Source: Staphylococcus carnosus
GTDB lineage: Bacteria > Bacillota > Bacilli > Staphylococcales > Staphylococcaceae
Assembly (NCBI RefSeq): GCF_900458435.1
Contig: NZ_UHCT01000001.1
Coordinates: 1,364,001-1,428,000, forward strand
Reading direction: 5' to 3'
Length of the DNA stretch: 64,000 bases
Positions 48,624 through 58,595 of the stretch are shown here, piece after piece. The first letter of the stretch is position 1, and every line of letters begins with the position of its first letter. The translations under genes were made by a program, and so were the position numbers. The notes under the pieces are model-generated. The model worked only from the letters and a program-made list of their open reading frames with translations, did no database searches and was not told where the DNA came from.

Positions 48624-48851
48624 TTACTGCATCAATGGTGCTAAGCTTGAAAGAATAAGCGCAACGATGACTGCAACTAACATTACGATAATAACTATCT
48701 TGGAAACTTTACCTTTAAACACTTCTAACTCTCCTCTAGCAATTGCTCTTTTTAAACGTGATTTTCTATATTTTAAACCACATGGAAGGTCTTTGCAATG
48801 CTCATGATTTCTCACTATTATATCATAAATCCACTTCATTTTCTGAAACAT
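48624..48851 (-). CDS. Small single-pass membrane protein of unknown function
   Basis: 75 residues. A basic, cysteine-containing N-terminal half (HEHCKDLPCGLKYRKSRLKR) and one C-terminal transmembrane helix (about 50-70, VIIVMLVAVIVALILSSL). The start could be ATG 48851 or the in-frame ATG 48839; the ribosome site is weak for both. It is bounded by a terminator and divergent from the peptidase gene. I do not recognise a named family. Confidence 0.6.
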   Translation of the reverse strand: MFQKMKWIYDIIVRNHEHCKDLPCGLKYRKSRLKRAIARGELEVFKGKVSKIVIIVMLVAVIVALILSSLAPLMQ

Positions 48852-48912
48852 ATAAGTTTTCCGAAATTAAATATTCATATACACTTATACTATAAAGGAA
48901 AGGAGCAATCAC

Positions 48913-50046
48913 ATGATAAATAAACAACGTTTACTCGATACATTTTTAGAACTTGTACAAATTGATTCAGAAACAGGTCATGAAGAATTAATCCAACCTA
49001 TTTTAAAAGAGAAATTTGAAAATTTAGGTCTAGCGGTTAAAGAAGACCATGCTAGTGAACAAAATGGGTTAGGTGCTAATAACTTAATATGTACTTTACC
49101 TCCATATAATACTAATGATGAACAAATTGATAAGATTTATTTCACAAGCCACATGGATACTGTAATTCCAGGTATTAATGTAAAACCGATTGTAAAAGAT
49201 GATGGTTATATTTATTCTGATGGCACTACAGTATTAGGTGCAGACGATAAAGCAGGTCTAGCGGCAATTTTCGAATTAATTAGAAGTTTAAAAGAAAATA
49301 ATATCAGACATGGACAGATTCAGTTTGTTATTACTGTTGGTGAAGAATCTGGTTTATTAGGTGCAAAAGCGTTAAATTCAGATTTATTGGATGCAAAATT
49401 CGGTTATGCAGTAGATGCAAGTTCTCCAGTTGGTACAACTGTTTTAGGAGCACCTACACAGATGAAAATAGCTGCAGTCATTCATGGAAAAAAAGCACAT
49501 GCTAGTACACCAAATAAAGGTGTAAGTGCCATTAACATTGCTGCTAAAGCAGTAAGTAGAATGAAATTAGGTCAAATTGATGATGAAACAACAGCAAATA
49601 TCGGCAATTTTCACGGTGGTTCAGTAACTAATATCGTTGCAGATGAAGTAACATTACATGCTGAAGCACGTTCTCATTCTAAACAAAAAATTATTGATCA
49701 AATTCATCATATGGAAGAAATATTCAAAACAACAGCCGAAGAATACGGATGCACTGCAGATGTAGAAATAGAAGAAAGTTATCAAGGATTCGAAGTTTCT
49801 AAAGAAGCTGAAGTTACTCAAATCGCAATTAAAAGTGCTGAAAAATTAGGTCTAAGCGGAAATACAGTCATTTCTGGCGGAGGTTCTGATGGTAATATTA
49901 TAAACGCTTTAGGTATACCAACTGTAATTCTTGGAATCGGTTATGAAAACATTCATACAACTGAAGAAAAAATGGAGATAAAATCGTTAAATTTATTAGC
50001 TGAACAACTTATCGAAATTGTAAAAATTGTAAGTAATTCTAAGTAA
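48913..50046 (+). CDS. M20 family peptidase (PepT-like, YqjE type)
   Basis: 377 residues, dizinc aminopeptidase fold. Metal-ligand motifs SHMDTV, GADDKAG, GEESGL, DASSPVG and the final GGGSDGN are seen, with a dimerisation insert in the middle (about 185-295). It is probably a tripeptidase or related cytosolic peptidase. AAAGGAG precedes the ATG. Single gene with its own start region. Confidence 0.88.
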   Translation: MINKQRLLDTFLELVQIDSETGHEELIQPILKEKFENLGLAVKEDHASEQNGLGANNLICTLPPYNTNDEQIDKIYFTSHMDTVIPGINVKPIVKDDGYIYSDGTTVLGADDKAGLAAIFELIRSLKENNIRHGQIQFVITVGEESGLLGAKALNSDLLDAKFGYAVDASSPVGTTVLGAPTQMKIAAVIHGKKAHASTPNKGVSAINIAAKAVSRMKLGQIDDETTANIGNFHGGSVTNIVADEVTLHAEARSHSKQKIIDQIHHMEEIFKTTAEEYGCTADVEIEESYQGFEVSKEAEVTQIAIKSAEKLGLSGNTVISGGGSDGNIINALGIPTVILGIGYENIHTTEEKMEIKSLNLLAEQLIEIVKIVSNSK

Positions 50047-50076
50047 GTTCGATTAAGTGAGGAACCCTTTAAATTA

Positions 50077-50085
50077 TGATACAAT
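50077..50085 (+). promoter_or_regulatory. Extended -10 promoter of gnd
   Basis: TG-A-TACAAT (TG 50077-50078, TACAAT 50080-50085) about 35 bases before the gnd start. I find no good -35. Confidence 0.45.
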
Positions 50086-50120
50086 AAGATAGAAAATTTT
50101 TAATAAGAGAGGTAAGTAAT

Positions 50121-51530
50121 ATGACGCAACAAATAGGTGTAGTCGGCTTAGCCGTAATGGGTAAAAACTTAGCTTGGAATATTGAATCAAGAGGATATTC
50201 AGTATCAGTTTACAATCGTTCAAAAGAAAAAACTGAACAAATGGTTGAAGAATCTAAAGGAAAAAATATTCACCCCACATATTCTTTAGAAGAATTTGTT
50301 AACTCTTTAGAACGACCTCGCAAAATTTTATTGATGGTTAAAGCAGGACCTGCAACTGACGCAACTATTGAAGGTTTATTACCATTATTAGATGATGGCG
50401 ATATTTTAATTGACGGTGGTAATACAAATTACCAAGATACAATCCGTCGTAACAAAGCATTAGCTGAAAGTGGTATTAATTTCATTGGTACTGGTGTTTC
50501 CGGCGGAGAGGTTGGTGCGTTAACAGGACCTTCTATCATGCCTGGCGGTCAGAAAGAAGCATATGATAAAGTTTCTGATATCTTAGAAGCTATTTCTGCA
50601 AAAGCTGATGACGGTGCTCCTTGCGTAACTTATATCGGACCTGATGGTGCTGGTCATTATGTAAAAATGGTTCACAATGGTATCGAATATGCCGATATGC
50701 AATTAATCGCTGAAAGTTATTCTTTGATGAAAGATGCTTTGCATATGTCTCATACTGAAATTGCTAAAACATTTAAAGAATGGAACAAAGGTGAGCTAGA
50801 TAGTTACTTGATTGAAATTACTGGAGAAATCTTTAATAAATTAGATGAAGATGGTACACCTTTAGTTGAAAAAGTAATGGACAAAGCAGGACAAAAAGGT
50901 ACAGGAAAATGGACTTCTATCAACGCACTAGAATTGGGAGTTCCATTGACAATTATTACAGAATCAGTATTTGCTCGCTTTATTTCTTCAATGAAAGAAG
51001 AGCGTATCGAAGCTTCTAAACATTTAGAAGGACCATCTCCTAAATTTAATGGTAATAAAGAAGAGTTCTTAGAAAAAATTCGCAAAGCATTATATATGAG
51101 TAAAATTTGTTCATATGCTCAAGGATTTGCTCAAATGCGTAAAGCAAGTGAAGAGCATAACTGGAACTTACAACTCGGCGACTTAGCAATGATTTGGAGA
51201 GCCGGATGTATTATTCGTGCAAGATTCTTACAAAAAATCAAAGATGCATATGATAATAATTCAGAACTTCAAAATTTACTACTTGATCCATATTTCACTG
51301 ACGTTGTTACAAACTATCAATCAGCACTACGTGATGTTGTAGCTGAAAGTGTTGCAAATGGTATTCCAACTCCTGGTTTTGCAGCAAGCATCAACTATTA
51401 TGATAGTTATCGTTCAGAAAACTTACCAGCAAACTTAATACAAGCTCAACGTGATTATTTTGGTGCTCACACATATCAACGTAAAGACCAAGAAGGTACA
51501 TTCCACACTCATTGGGCAGAAGAAAAATAA
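50121..51530 (+). CDS. gnd: 6-phosphogluconate dehydrogenase, decarboxylating
   Basis: 469 residues. NADP-binding [14 protein letters not shown] at the N-terminus, [29 protein letters not shown] with the catalytic lysine and asparagine, and a C-terminal tail with HTHW. It oxidises 6-phosphogluconate to ribulose 5-phosphate, giving NADPH. The partner zwf lies on the opposite strand 1.1 kb away, with an AraC-type regulator gene between. Confidence 0.97.
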   Translation: MTQQIGVVGLAVMGKNLAWNIESRGYSVSVYNRSKEKTEQMVEESKGKNIHPTYSLEEFVNSLERPRKILLMVKAGPATDATIEGLLPLLDDGDILIDGGNTNYQDTIRRNKALAESGINFIGTGVSGGEVGALTGPSIMPGGQKEAYDKVSDILEAISAKADDGAPCVTYIGPDGAGHYVKMVHNGIEYADMQLIAESYSLMKDALHMSHTEIAKTFKEWNKGELDSYLIEITGEIFNKLDEDGTPLVEKVMDKAGQKGTGKWTSINALELGVPLTIITESVFARFISSMKEERIEASKHLEGPSPKFNGNKEEFLEKIRKALYMSKICSYAQGFAQMRKASEEHNWNLQLGDLAMIWRAGCIIRARFLQKIKDAYDNNSELQNLLLDPYFTDVVTNYQSALRDVVAESVANGIPTPGFAASINYYDSYRSENLPANLIQAQRDYFGAHTYQRKDQEGTFHTHWAEEK

Positions 51531-51541
51531 TTATATATAAT

Positions 51542-51586
51542 AAAGAAAGGCACGGTTGAAATTATCAATCGTGCCTTTCTTTTTTA
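51542..51586. terminator. Bidirectional terminator between gnd and the AraC-type gene
   Basis: AAAGAAAGGCACGGTTGA pairs with TCAATCGTGCCTTTCTTT (18 bp, one G-U pair), with A- and T-runs at both ends. Confidence 0.92.
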
Positions 51587-52456
51587 CTCATTGTTAACAT
51601 CTGGATCAATCGGAATCCATAATTGAATTTTAGTGAAAGGGTCTTCAAAAGAAATATTAAAAGGATAAATCTCTACATACAAGCTATTGTGTTCATAAGG
51701 TAATGTTAATTGTAACCTTGTTTCAATATAGTGCCATGCTTCGTTAACTGCAAAATCGATTTCACCTTGCAAGTTGAATTTTGCATATTGTCTAGAAGGC
51801 AAATATCGACTTTCTAAATGAGCAGGATAACGCTCACTTGGCACACCCGCAAAAATTTCAGCTCCATTATCTAAAGGGCATTTCACAATAAACAACTCAT
51901 GAGGACTTATATCGTTATATTTTTGTAATTCTTCAATTCTACCATCATTTAACAACTCTTCTATAAAATCTGCTACCACAAATGGATTGCTTAAATCCTC
52001 AGTATTAATGAATCGTGCATGTCCTACCAATGTATATGCATCTGAAGTTTCTAAACGATATGTATAGGGAGGACGATCCGTAGTAGAGATTTTTATATAT
52101 AGTCGCTTTTGCATTTGCAATTCATCTTGTTTTATCTTCGCCTGAATTGGAGAAACTCCATGATAATCACTAAAATCATTAGCAAATTCATTTGTATCTT
52201 TATAATGATATTTTTTAGCAATATCCACTAAACGATATGAGCCTTGTATTACATCTTCGGCAGCTTTTGTAAGTTTTCTTGCTTTAGCATATTCACTGGG
52301 AGACTGTCCAACAATCATTTTAAATGATTGATCAAGATGCATTGGAGAAAGACCGACGTAATCACTTAAATCTTGCAAATGGAAAGGCTCAATAATTCGA
52401 TCTTCGATATAAACAATTGCCTGCTGTATTTGCTTGATAACGTCCAAACTGTTCAC
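51584..52456 (-). CDS. AraC family regulator with GyrI-like effector domain
   Basis: 290 residues. Two helix-turn-helix motifs of the AraC type at the N-terminus (about 8-105: LSDYVGLSPMHLDQSFKMIV and VDIAKKYHYKDTNEFANDF) are followed by a C-terminal GyrI/BmrR-like ligand-binding domain (about 135-290). This order resembles Rob/SoxS-type ligand-sensing regulators. Effector unknown. It lies between gnd and zwf, so a link to the pentose phosphate pathway is possible but inferred from position only. Confidence 0.85.
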   Translation of the reverse strand: MNSLDVIKQIQQAIVYIEDRIIEPFHLQDLSDYVGLSPMHLDQSFKMIVGQSPSEYAKARKLTKAAEDVIQGSYRLVDIAKKYHYKDTNEFANDFSDYHGVSPIQAKIKQDELQMQKRLYIKISTTDRPPYTYRLETSDAYTLVGHARFINTEDLSNPFVVADFIEELLNDGRIEELQKYNDISPHELFIVKCPLDNGAEIFAGVPSERYPAHLESRYLPSRQYAKFNLQGEIDFAVNEAWHYIETRLQLTLPYEHNSLYVEIYPFNISFEDPFTKIQLWIPIDPDVNNE

Positions 52457-52536
52457 TCCTAAAACTACCTTAAATTACTATTGTTTTTTATTATACCGTA
52501 TTTTCCACTATTTTTCCTTTAAAAAAGGGCTAAAGA

Positions 52537-52578
52537 ATAGACAAGTCTGAACTTAAATTTAAGTACAGACTTGTCTAT
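52537..52578 (-). terminator. Probable zwf terminator
   Basis: ATAGACAAGTCTG (52537-52549) pairs with CAGACTTGTCTAT (52566-52578), a perfect 13-bp stem located 30 bases after the zwf stop. The T-run (minus strand) comes only about 10 bases after the hairpin. Confidence 0.65.
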
Positions 52579-52607
52579 ATATTTAACTATTCACTATTTA
52601 TTGCTAG

Positions 52608-54092
52608 TTAATGAATATCGTCCCACCAGTGGAAACCATCGCGACTAAGTAGTAATTCACTATCGAGTGGTCCATTTGTTCCAGATTTGTAGTTAGGGAA
52701 TTCTGGAATAACTTGATCCCACTCTTCTTGAATTGCATCTACAAATTTCCATGTTGATTTTAATTCTTCCCAATGTGTAAAGTTTGTCGCATCACCTTTT
52801 AAACAATCAAATAATAAGTTTTCATAAGCATCTACTGTGTTCATTTTATCTTGAGCACTCATAGAATATGAAAGTTGTACAGGTTCTGTTTCGATGCCTT
52901 GTACATTTTTCTTAGCATTTAAATGTAAAGAAACACCTTCATTTGGTTGAATATTGATAACAAGTAAATTTGAATCTAAGTGTTTATCTTTTTCATAATA
53001 TAGGTTCATTGGTACTTCTTTAAATTCAACTACAACTTGGATTGATTTACGTTTCATTCTTTTACCAGTTCTAATGTAAAACGGCACTCCAGCCCAACGG
53101 AAATTATCAATCATAACTTTTCCGGATACAAAAGTAGGGGTATCTGAATCATCTGCTACACGTTCTTCTTCTCTATAGCCAATTACAGGTTGACCGTTAA
53201 TTTCACCCGGACCATATTGACCTCTGACAAAATTAGTTCGTACGTCTTCAGCACCAAGTGGATGCAGAGATTTCAATACTTTTACTTTTTCAGCGCGGAT
53301 ATCAGCACTATTTAAACTAATAGGTGGCTCCATTGCCAATAATGCTACCATTTGCAACATGTGATTTTGCACCATGTCTTTCAATGCGCCACTTGTTTCA
53401 TAATAACCGCCACGATCTTCAACGCCTAAAACCTCTGAAGAAGTCACCTGAATATTTGAGATATATTTATTATTCCATAATGGTTCGAACATAGCATTCG
53501 CAAATCTTAATACTTCAATATTTTGCACCATATCTTTACCTAAGTAATGATCGATACGATAAATTTCTTCTTCTTTAAAAGACTTACGGATTTGTTTATT
53601 TAATTTCTCTGCAGATGCTAAATCGCTACCAAATGGTTTTTCAATAACTAGACGTTTAAATCCACGAGTTTTAGTTAATCCTGATGATTTTAAGTAATCT
53701 GTTACTACACCAAAGAAATTAGGTGCCATTGCTAAATAGAATAGGCGATTACCTTCTAATCCGAATTCAGAGTCTAATTTATTACTAAATTGCAATAGTT
53801 CATCATAACTCTGCTCGTCGCTTACATCGTGCTTAAAGTAAAATACATGTTCCATAAATTGATCAAGGTGTTTTGTATCTTTTACGTGAGCTTGTATTGA
53901 TGCTTTAACTTGTTTACGAAATTCATCATTAGAATAATCTCGTCGGCCAATACCAATGATTGCTACATGCTGATCTAAATTATCTTGTTGGTATAAGTGG
54001 AAAAGAGATGGGAATAGTTTACGATGGCTTAAATCGCCAGTAGCTCCAAATATTGTAATCAAACATGGTATATGCTTTCTTTTTGTACTCAA
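52608..54092 (-). CDS. zwf: Glucose-6-phosphate 1-dehydrogenase
   Basis: 494 residues. NADP-binding ITIFGATGDLSHRKLFP (about 12-28), active-site RIDHYLGKD, and the C-terminal SAQDKMNTVDAYENLL-type segment. It commits glucose 6-phosphate to the oxidative pentose phosphate pathway, producing NADPH. TTG start at 54092 with TTGAGG about 10 bases upstream (MSTKRKHIPC). Single gene, on the strand opposite to gnd. Confidence 0.96.
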   Translation of the reverse strand: MSTKRKHIPCLITIFGATGDLSHRKLFPSLFHLYQQDNLDQHVAIIGIGRRDYSNDEFRKQVKASIQAHVKDTKHLDQFMEHVFYFKHDVSDEQSYDELLQFSNKLDSEFGLEGNRLFYLAMAPNFFGVVTDYLKSSGLTKTRGFKRLVIEKPFGSDLASAEKLNKQIRKSFKEEEIYRIDHYLGKDMVQNIEVLRFANAMFEPLWNNKYISNIQVTSSEVLGVEDRGGYYETSGALKDMVQNHMLQMVALLAMEPPISLNSADIRAEKVKVLKSLHPLGAEDVRTNFVRGQYGPGEINGQPVIGYREEERVADDSDTPTFVSGKVMIDNFRWAGVPFYIRTGKRMKRKSIQVVVEFKEVPMNLYYEKDKHLDSNLLVINIQPNEGVSLHLNAKKNVQGIETEPVQLSYSMSAQDKMNTVDAYENLLFDCLKGDATNFTHWEELKSTWKFVDAIQEEWDQVIPEFPNYKSGTNGPLDSELLLSRDGFHWWDDIH

Positions 54093-54233
54093 GATTCAAA
54101 ACCTCAATTCTAAATAAGTTATGCTATTATTATAGACTATGCGGAAATGTTATAACACATTTTTGCTTAAATTTATGAGTGATTGTAAATCTAATTATAT
54201 GGTAAACTTACCTATATAGAGAGGAGCGTTGAT

Positions 54234-55154
54234 ATGGAAATCACATTTTTCGGCACGGGTGCAGCATTGCCGACCAAAGAACGCAATACACAAGCAATAG
54301 CGCTCAACCTTGATCCTTACTCTAACTCTATTTGGCTCTTTGATGCAGGGGAAGGAACGCAACATCAAATATTACATCATTCTATAAAACTTGGTAAAAT
54401 AAACCACATTTTTATCACACATATGCATGGTGATCATATATATGGATTGCCTGGACTATTAACTAGCCGTTCATTTCAGGGTGGTGAAAATAAACCATTA
54501 ACTATCGTTGGCCCAAGAGGGATTAAAAATTATGTTGAAACAACGCTTCAAGCTTCACTATCTAGATTGAATTATCCAGTAACTTTTATAGAAATAGATG
54601 ATCAATTGCATTACCATCATGAAGGGTTTACTGTATCTGCTTATAATTTAAATCATGGTGTCCCATCATTTGGTTATCGAATCGAAGCTCCCACAACATC
54701 TGGAAAAATAGATGTTGCTTCATTGCGTGAGATTGGTATGGAACCTGGTCCAAAATATCAAGAGGTTAAAAACTCCGACTCATTTATTTTCAATGATAAG
54801 GTTTATCAATCTTCTGACTTCAAAGGAGAGGAAAAAGTAGGACCGAAAATTGCAATTTTTGGAGACACAATGCCTTGTGAAAATGAGCTTAAGCTAGCAG
54901 ATAACGCTGATTTATTAGTGCATGAAGCTACATATATTGATGGGGATAGATCCTTAGCAGATAGTCACCATCATAGTCATATCAATGACGTTTTACATTT
55001 GCTTGAAGCAACTAATTCAAAACAAGCATTATTAAATCATATAAGCAACCGATATAATCTAAGTGATATAGATGTCATTTATGCAGAATTACAAAACCAA
55101 TATCCAAATCTAAAATTTAAATTTGTAAGAGATTTTGATACTTTTGAAATATGA
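54234..55154 (+). CDS. rnz: Ribonuclease Z (tRNA 3' processing)
   Basis: 306 residues, metallo-beta-lactamase fold. [19 protein letters not shown] at the start, zinc motif [16 protein letters not shown], later FGDTMPC and HEATY, and the final HHSH. It removes 3' trailers from tRNA precursors lacking CCA. GAGGAG lies before the ATG. Divergent from zwf, with a promoter-like region between them. Confidence 0.95.
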   Translation: MEITFFGTGAALPTKERNTQAIALNLDPYSNSIWLFDAGEGTQHQILHHSIKLGKINHIFITHMHGDHIYGLPGLLTSRSFQGGENKPLTIVGPRGIKNYVETTLQASLSRLNYPVTFIEIDDQLHYHHEGFTVSAYNLNHGVPSFGYRIEAPTTSGKIDVASLREIGMEPGPKYQEVKNSDSFIFNDKVYQSSDFKGEEKVGPKIAIFGDTMPCENELKLADNADLLVHEATYIDGDRSLADSHHHSHINDVLHLLEATNSKQALLNHISNRYNLSDIDVIYAELQNQYPNLKFKFVRDFDTFEI

Positions 55155-55156
55155 AT

Positions 55157-55202
55157 ACTACCGAAACAGAATTTGTTAAAAATCCTGTTTCGGTAGTTTT
55201 AT
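55157..55202. terminator. Bidirectional terminator between rnz and proC
   Basis: ACTACCGAAACAG/CTGTTTCGGTAGT, a perfect 13-bp stem followed by TTTTAT. Confidence 0.88.
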
Positions 55203-55203
55203 A

Positions 55204-56013
55204 TTATTGTTTATTGGAAAGTTCTTTACTTCTTTTAACTGCTGCGTTGAAACAGTCTTCAAAAATGCCCTCAATATCATGTTTTGATAGTGCATCTAGA
55301 CCTGCTTGTGTTGTACCGCCTTTGGAAGTAACGTTTTGTCTTAGTTGTTCCATACTCAAATCTGATCTTTCAATCATTTTTCCAGTACCAATAATTAAAT
55401 TTCTAATTGATTCTTCAACTTCTTCTTTATCTAATCCGAGTCTTACACCAGCATCTACATATTTTTCAAACACGTGATATAAGAAAGCTGGACCGCTTCC
55501 AGTTATCGCTGTCACTTGATGCAATGCATCTTCTTGCACTTCCATCTCTGATCCGAATGCATTAACAATATCGACTACTTTCTGGCGGTCAGTTTCTGGA
55601 TAATTTTTTGAAAAACTTAATCCAGTTACTGAGTGACCTACTTGCGCATTAGTATTAGGCATAATACGTGCAATAGGATTATCATGACCTAACTCTTTCC
55701 GGATATACTGAATGGAAATACCTGCCATTATAGAAATAAACTTATTACGGTCAGTAATATAAGGGCGAATACGGTCAGCTAAAGATTCAAAATCATAAGG
55801 TTTAGTACCTAAAAATACAAAATCTGCATCTGCTAATAAAGCAGCATCATCATAGCTGTAATTCACTCCCAGCTCATCAGCATACCCCTTAAGTACCGCT
55901 TCATTAGAACGATTCGTAATATATATATCGTTAGGGTCAATCACATTTGAATCAATGATGCCTGAAAAAATAGCATGTGCCATGTTGCCTGAACCATAAA
56001 ATACAATTTTCAT
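55204..56013 (-). CDS. proC: Pyrroline-5-carboxylate reductase
   Basis: 269 residues; last step of proline synthesis. NAD(P)-binding FYGSGNMAHAI at the N-terminus, IMPNTNAQVG, TGSGPAFLY, and the C-terminal signature SKGGTTQAGLDAL. ATG start at 56013 behind GGGAGTG. It ends by a bidirectional terminator shared with rnz. Confidence 0.95.
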   Translation of the reverse strand: MKIVFYGSGNMAHAIFSGIIDSNVIDPNDIYITNRSNEAVLKGYADELGVNYSYDDAALLADADFVFLGTKPYDFESLADRIRPYITDRNKFISIMAGISIQYIRKELGHDNPIARIMPNTNAQVGHSVTGLSFSKNYPETDRQKVVDIVNAFGSEMEVQEDALHQVTAITGSGPAFLYHVFEKYVDAGVRLGLDKEEVEESIRNLIIGTGKMIERSDLSMEQLRQNVTSKGGTTQAGLDALSKHDIEGIFEDCFNAAVKRSKELSNKQ

Positions 56014-56155
56014 TTTTAATTAGCACTCCCTGTATTAGTGTTAAGTTAATTTATATGATAGCACAATTAATGCACATATTTTACACAACAATGTTATTAT
56101 TTACCTGTTATCCTTATAATCAAACATATTCTTAGCATAATAAAAGGGAGGAATC

Positions 56156-56929
56156 ATGCATTTGATGAAAAATTTAATCGGTAAACACTTTGTGATAACA
56201 GGCGGTACAAGCGGACTAGGCTATGCAATAACAAATGCTGTATTAAAAAAAGGCGCCTACGTGACTTTACTCGTTAGAAACATAGATAAATTCAACAAAA
56301 CGTATTATCCGTATAATGCACATTTATTAAACGCACAAGTATGTAATTTAAATTCTCGTGCAGCTATAAAAAAACTCTGTTTTAAAAAAGAGGCAATTGA
56401 CGGGTTAATACATAGTGCAGGTTTAGGTTATTTTAAATCCATAGATGCACATGAAGAAAATGAAATGATAGAGACATATGAAATTAATCTTATTAACTTT
56501 AACATACTGCTGAAACAACTCGCTCCATACTTTACAAAACATCCATATATCGTAGGCATAAGCAGTTTAGCTGCCTTTTCTACACAAGTACATAGCGGCC
56601 ATTATGCTGCTAGTAAAGCGGCATTAAATCAAGTATTGAATACGTACCGTCTGGAACATCCGAATTATCAAGTTATGTTAGTCAATACTGGGCCAATACA
56701 TACACCATTTCATGCGAAAGCAGATCCTACTTTAAAATATACAGCTCAGGTGGATAACATAATGTTAGATCCAGACAAACTTGCTGAAGAGATCATTAAT
56801 AATATGTTGAAGAATAAATCTGAAGTTAATAGACCTAAATGGTTACATGCACTTCTTAAATTATACCAATTAGCACCAAGAACAATTGAAAAAACATTTC
56901 CAGCGTTATTTAACAATAAAAAAGAATGA
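56156..56929 (+). CDS. Short-chain dehydrogenase/reductase (YqjQ type)
   Basis: 257 residues, Rossmann fold. NAD(P)-binding TGGTSGLGYA (about 14-23), SAGLG, catalytic serine in GISSLA, and YAASK with catalytic tyrosine and lysine. The substrate is unknown. ATG 56156 is preferred because AAGGGAGG ends 4-5 bases before it; the next ATG (56165) is too far. A convergent aldo-keto reductase follows. Confidence 0.85.
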   Translation: MHLMKNLIGKHFVITGGTSGLGYAITNAVLKKGAYVTLLVRNIDKFNKTYYPYNAHLLNAQVCNLNSRAAIKKLCFKKEAIDGLIHSAGLGYFKSIDAHEENEMIETYEINLINFNILLKQLAPYFTKHPYIVGISSLAAFSTQVHSGHYAASKAALNQVLNTYRLEHPNYQVMLVNTGPIHTPFHAKADPTLKYTAQVDNIMLDPDKLAEEIINNMLKNKSEVNRPKWLHALLKLYQLAPRTIEKTFPALFNNKKE

Positions 56930-56948
56930 CATCACGTCATTCTTTTTT
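56918..56948. terminator. Bidirectional terminator overlapping the SDR stop codon
   Basis: AAAAAAGAATGAC/GTCATTCTTTTTT, a 13-bp perfect stem with a 5-base loop whose left arm includes the last codons of the SDR gene. Confidence 0.85.
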
Positions 56949-56953
56949 AAAAC

Positions 56954-57862
56954 TTAATTTAAATGATTAGTATAGTGAAGATCTTTAACTCGCTTGCGTG
57001 CTGCTTGGATACGGTTAAAATCTAAATCGATGTTTAAATTATTTACATTTTCTTCGAGTTGTTCCACGCTGCTTGCTCCAGCAATAATAGAGCCTAATAC
57101 ATCTTGTGAACGCAGATAATTAAATGTTAATGCTGTTAGGTTATGTTCAATTTCTTTTAAAGATGCGATTGTACTGCCGAGATCTTGATAATTATAATCA
57201 AAAATACCATCTTCAAATTTATCATCTAAAACTTGATTACTTGAGGCTGTCAAAAGTCCTTTGAAAACAGGACCGCGAGCTAGAACTTTTACACCTTTTT
57301 TATGTGCAGCTTGAATTAAATCTTCAGGTCGATTATCAATAAGATTAAATTGAGCCATCCATGTATCAATATCACTATGTTCTAAATAGTAATTAATGAC
57401 ATTAGGTCTGATAGAAGAAATACCATATGCACGAATAAGTCCTTCTTTTTTCAATTCATCAAAAGCACTTATCGTTTCATCTAAAGGATCATCAATTGTA
57501 CCCCCATGTAATTGATATAAATCCAATTCATCCACACCTAAGTTTTTAAGAGATTGTTTGACACTTTCTTTTATGTGTTTTTTAGATGGATCCCAAAATG
57601 TTGTTCCATCATCCTTGAGATGATTTCCTACTTTCGTTCCAATCACAATATCGTGTGTATTTTGATATGGTTTTAAAATTTCACCGACTAATTTTTCATT
57701 TATCCCTTTATCATACATATCAGCTGTATCAAAATAAGTAATTCCTAATTCAATAGCACGTTCTATAATAGCTTGTGCATGCTTTTTTTTTGTACCTAAA
57801 CTCATGCACCCTAATCCTAATTCAGATATCTCTAAACCACTCTTTAAAACATTCTTTTGCAT
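56954..57862 (-). CDS. Aldo/keto reductase
   Basis: 302 residues, TIM barrel. Catalytic tetrad visible: D in TYFDTADMYDKG, the tyrosine after it, K in IGTKVG and H in LYQLHGG. The phosphate-binding IIAGASSVEQLEENV lies near the C-terminus. It should reduce carbonyls with NADPH; the substrate is unknown. ATG 57862 has a good AAAGGAG site. Opposite strand to its neighbours. Confidence 0.88.
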   Translation of the reverse strand: MQKNVLKSGLEISELGLGCMSLGTKKKHAQAIIERAIELGITYFDTADMYDKGINEKLVGEILKPYQNTHDIVIGTKVGNHLKDDGTTFWDPSKKHIKESVKQSLKNLGVDELDLYQLHGGTIDDPLDETISAFDELKKEGLIRAYGISSIRPNVINYYLEHSDIDTWMAQFNLIDNRPEDLIQAAHKKGVKVLARGPVFKGLLTASSNQVLDDKFEDGIFDYNYQDLGSTIASLKEIEHNLTALTFNYLRSQDVLGSIIAGASSVEQLEENVNNLNIDLDFNRIQAARKRVKDLHYTNHLN

Positions 57863-57947
57863 GTTGTTACTCCTTTCGATACACTTTAATTGTCTAACAA
57901 ACCTAGTTTAGCAATAAATCAATATAGTTAAAAGGAACGTGATTATA

Positions 57948-58490
57948 ATGGACTTAACAGAGAAAACACTTAGTAAAAAGAATATATATTCTGGAAAAAT
58001 CATCGATGTTGATGTAGATGAAGTTTTATTGCCGAATGGTGAAACTTCTAAACGTGAAATCGTTAATCACACTGGAGCTGTAGCAGTGTGCGCACTTACA
58101 CCTGAAAACAAAGTCGTTTTTGTAAAACAATATCGTAAACCGGTTGAAAAGGTATTACTTGAAATACCTGCTGGGAAATTAGAAGAGGGGGAAGACCCTA
58201 AAGAAGCCGCACATCGCGAATTAGAAGAAGAAACAGGCTATATCGCAAAGGATTTAGAATTAATTGCTGATGTTTATACTTCACCAGGATTTGCAAATGA
58301 GAAAATATCTATCTATTTCACTGATGAATTAAGCAAAGGAAATGTTCATTTAGACCCAGATGAATTTGTTGAACAAGTTGAGTTGAGTATTGATGAAATC
58401 AACGATTTGGTTACAAATTTAAAAATTACAGATGCTAAAACTTTAATCGCGCTTCAGCATCTATTATCAATTTATAATCATTCTAATTAA
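57948..58490 (+). CDS. nudF: ADP-ribose pyrophosphatase (Nudix)
   Basis: 180 residues. The Nudix box fits GX5EX7REUXEEXGU (GKLEEGEDPKEAAHRELEEETGY in two parts, about 91-113), followed by SPGF, the ADP-ribose pyrophosphatase specificity motif. ATG 57948 is chosen over GTG 57939; AAAAGGA lies 11 bases before it. It recycles or detoxifies ADP-ribose. It is commonly located near fur and xerD, as here. Confidence 0.9.
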   Translation: MDLTEKTLSKKNIYSGKIIDVDVDEVLLPNGETSKREIVNHTGAVAVCALTPENKVVFVKQYRKPVEKVLLEIPAGKLEEGEDPKEAAHRELEEETGYIAKDLELIADVYTSPGFANEKISIYFTDELSKGNVHLDPDEFVEQVELSIDEINDLVTNLKITDAKTLIALQHLLSIYNHSN

Positions 58491-58564
58491 AGAGTGAGAA
58501 TGAGTTGCTTTTTTAACAAAATACTGGTAATTTAATAGTTGAGTCATTAAACAAATTAAAATGA

Positions 58565-58579
58565 TTATAATTATTAGTA
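58565..58579 (+). promoter_or_regulatory. Putative PerR box upstream of fur
   Basis: TTATAATTATTAGTA matches the PerR operator TTATAATTATTATAA at 13 of 15 positions and lies 17 bases before the fur start. In Staphylococcus aureus, fur belongs to the PerR regulon, so the position makes sense. Confidence 0.6.
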
Positions 58580-58595
58580 GAGGAGTGAGGCTTCC

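Noticed and set aside
55151..55477. 108-codon plus-strand frame opposite proC
   Set aside because: Antisense to the conserved C-terminus of proC, and it begins inside a terminator; no family resemblance.
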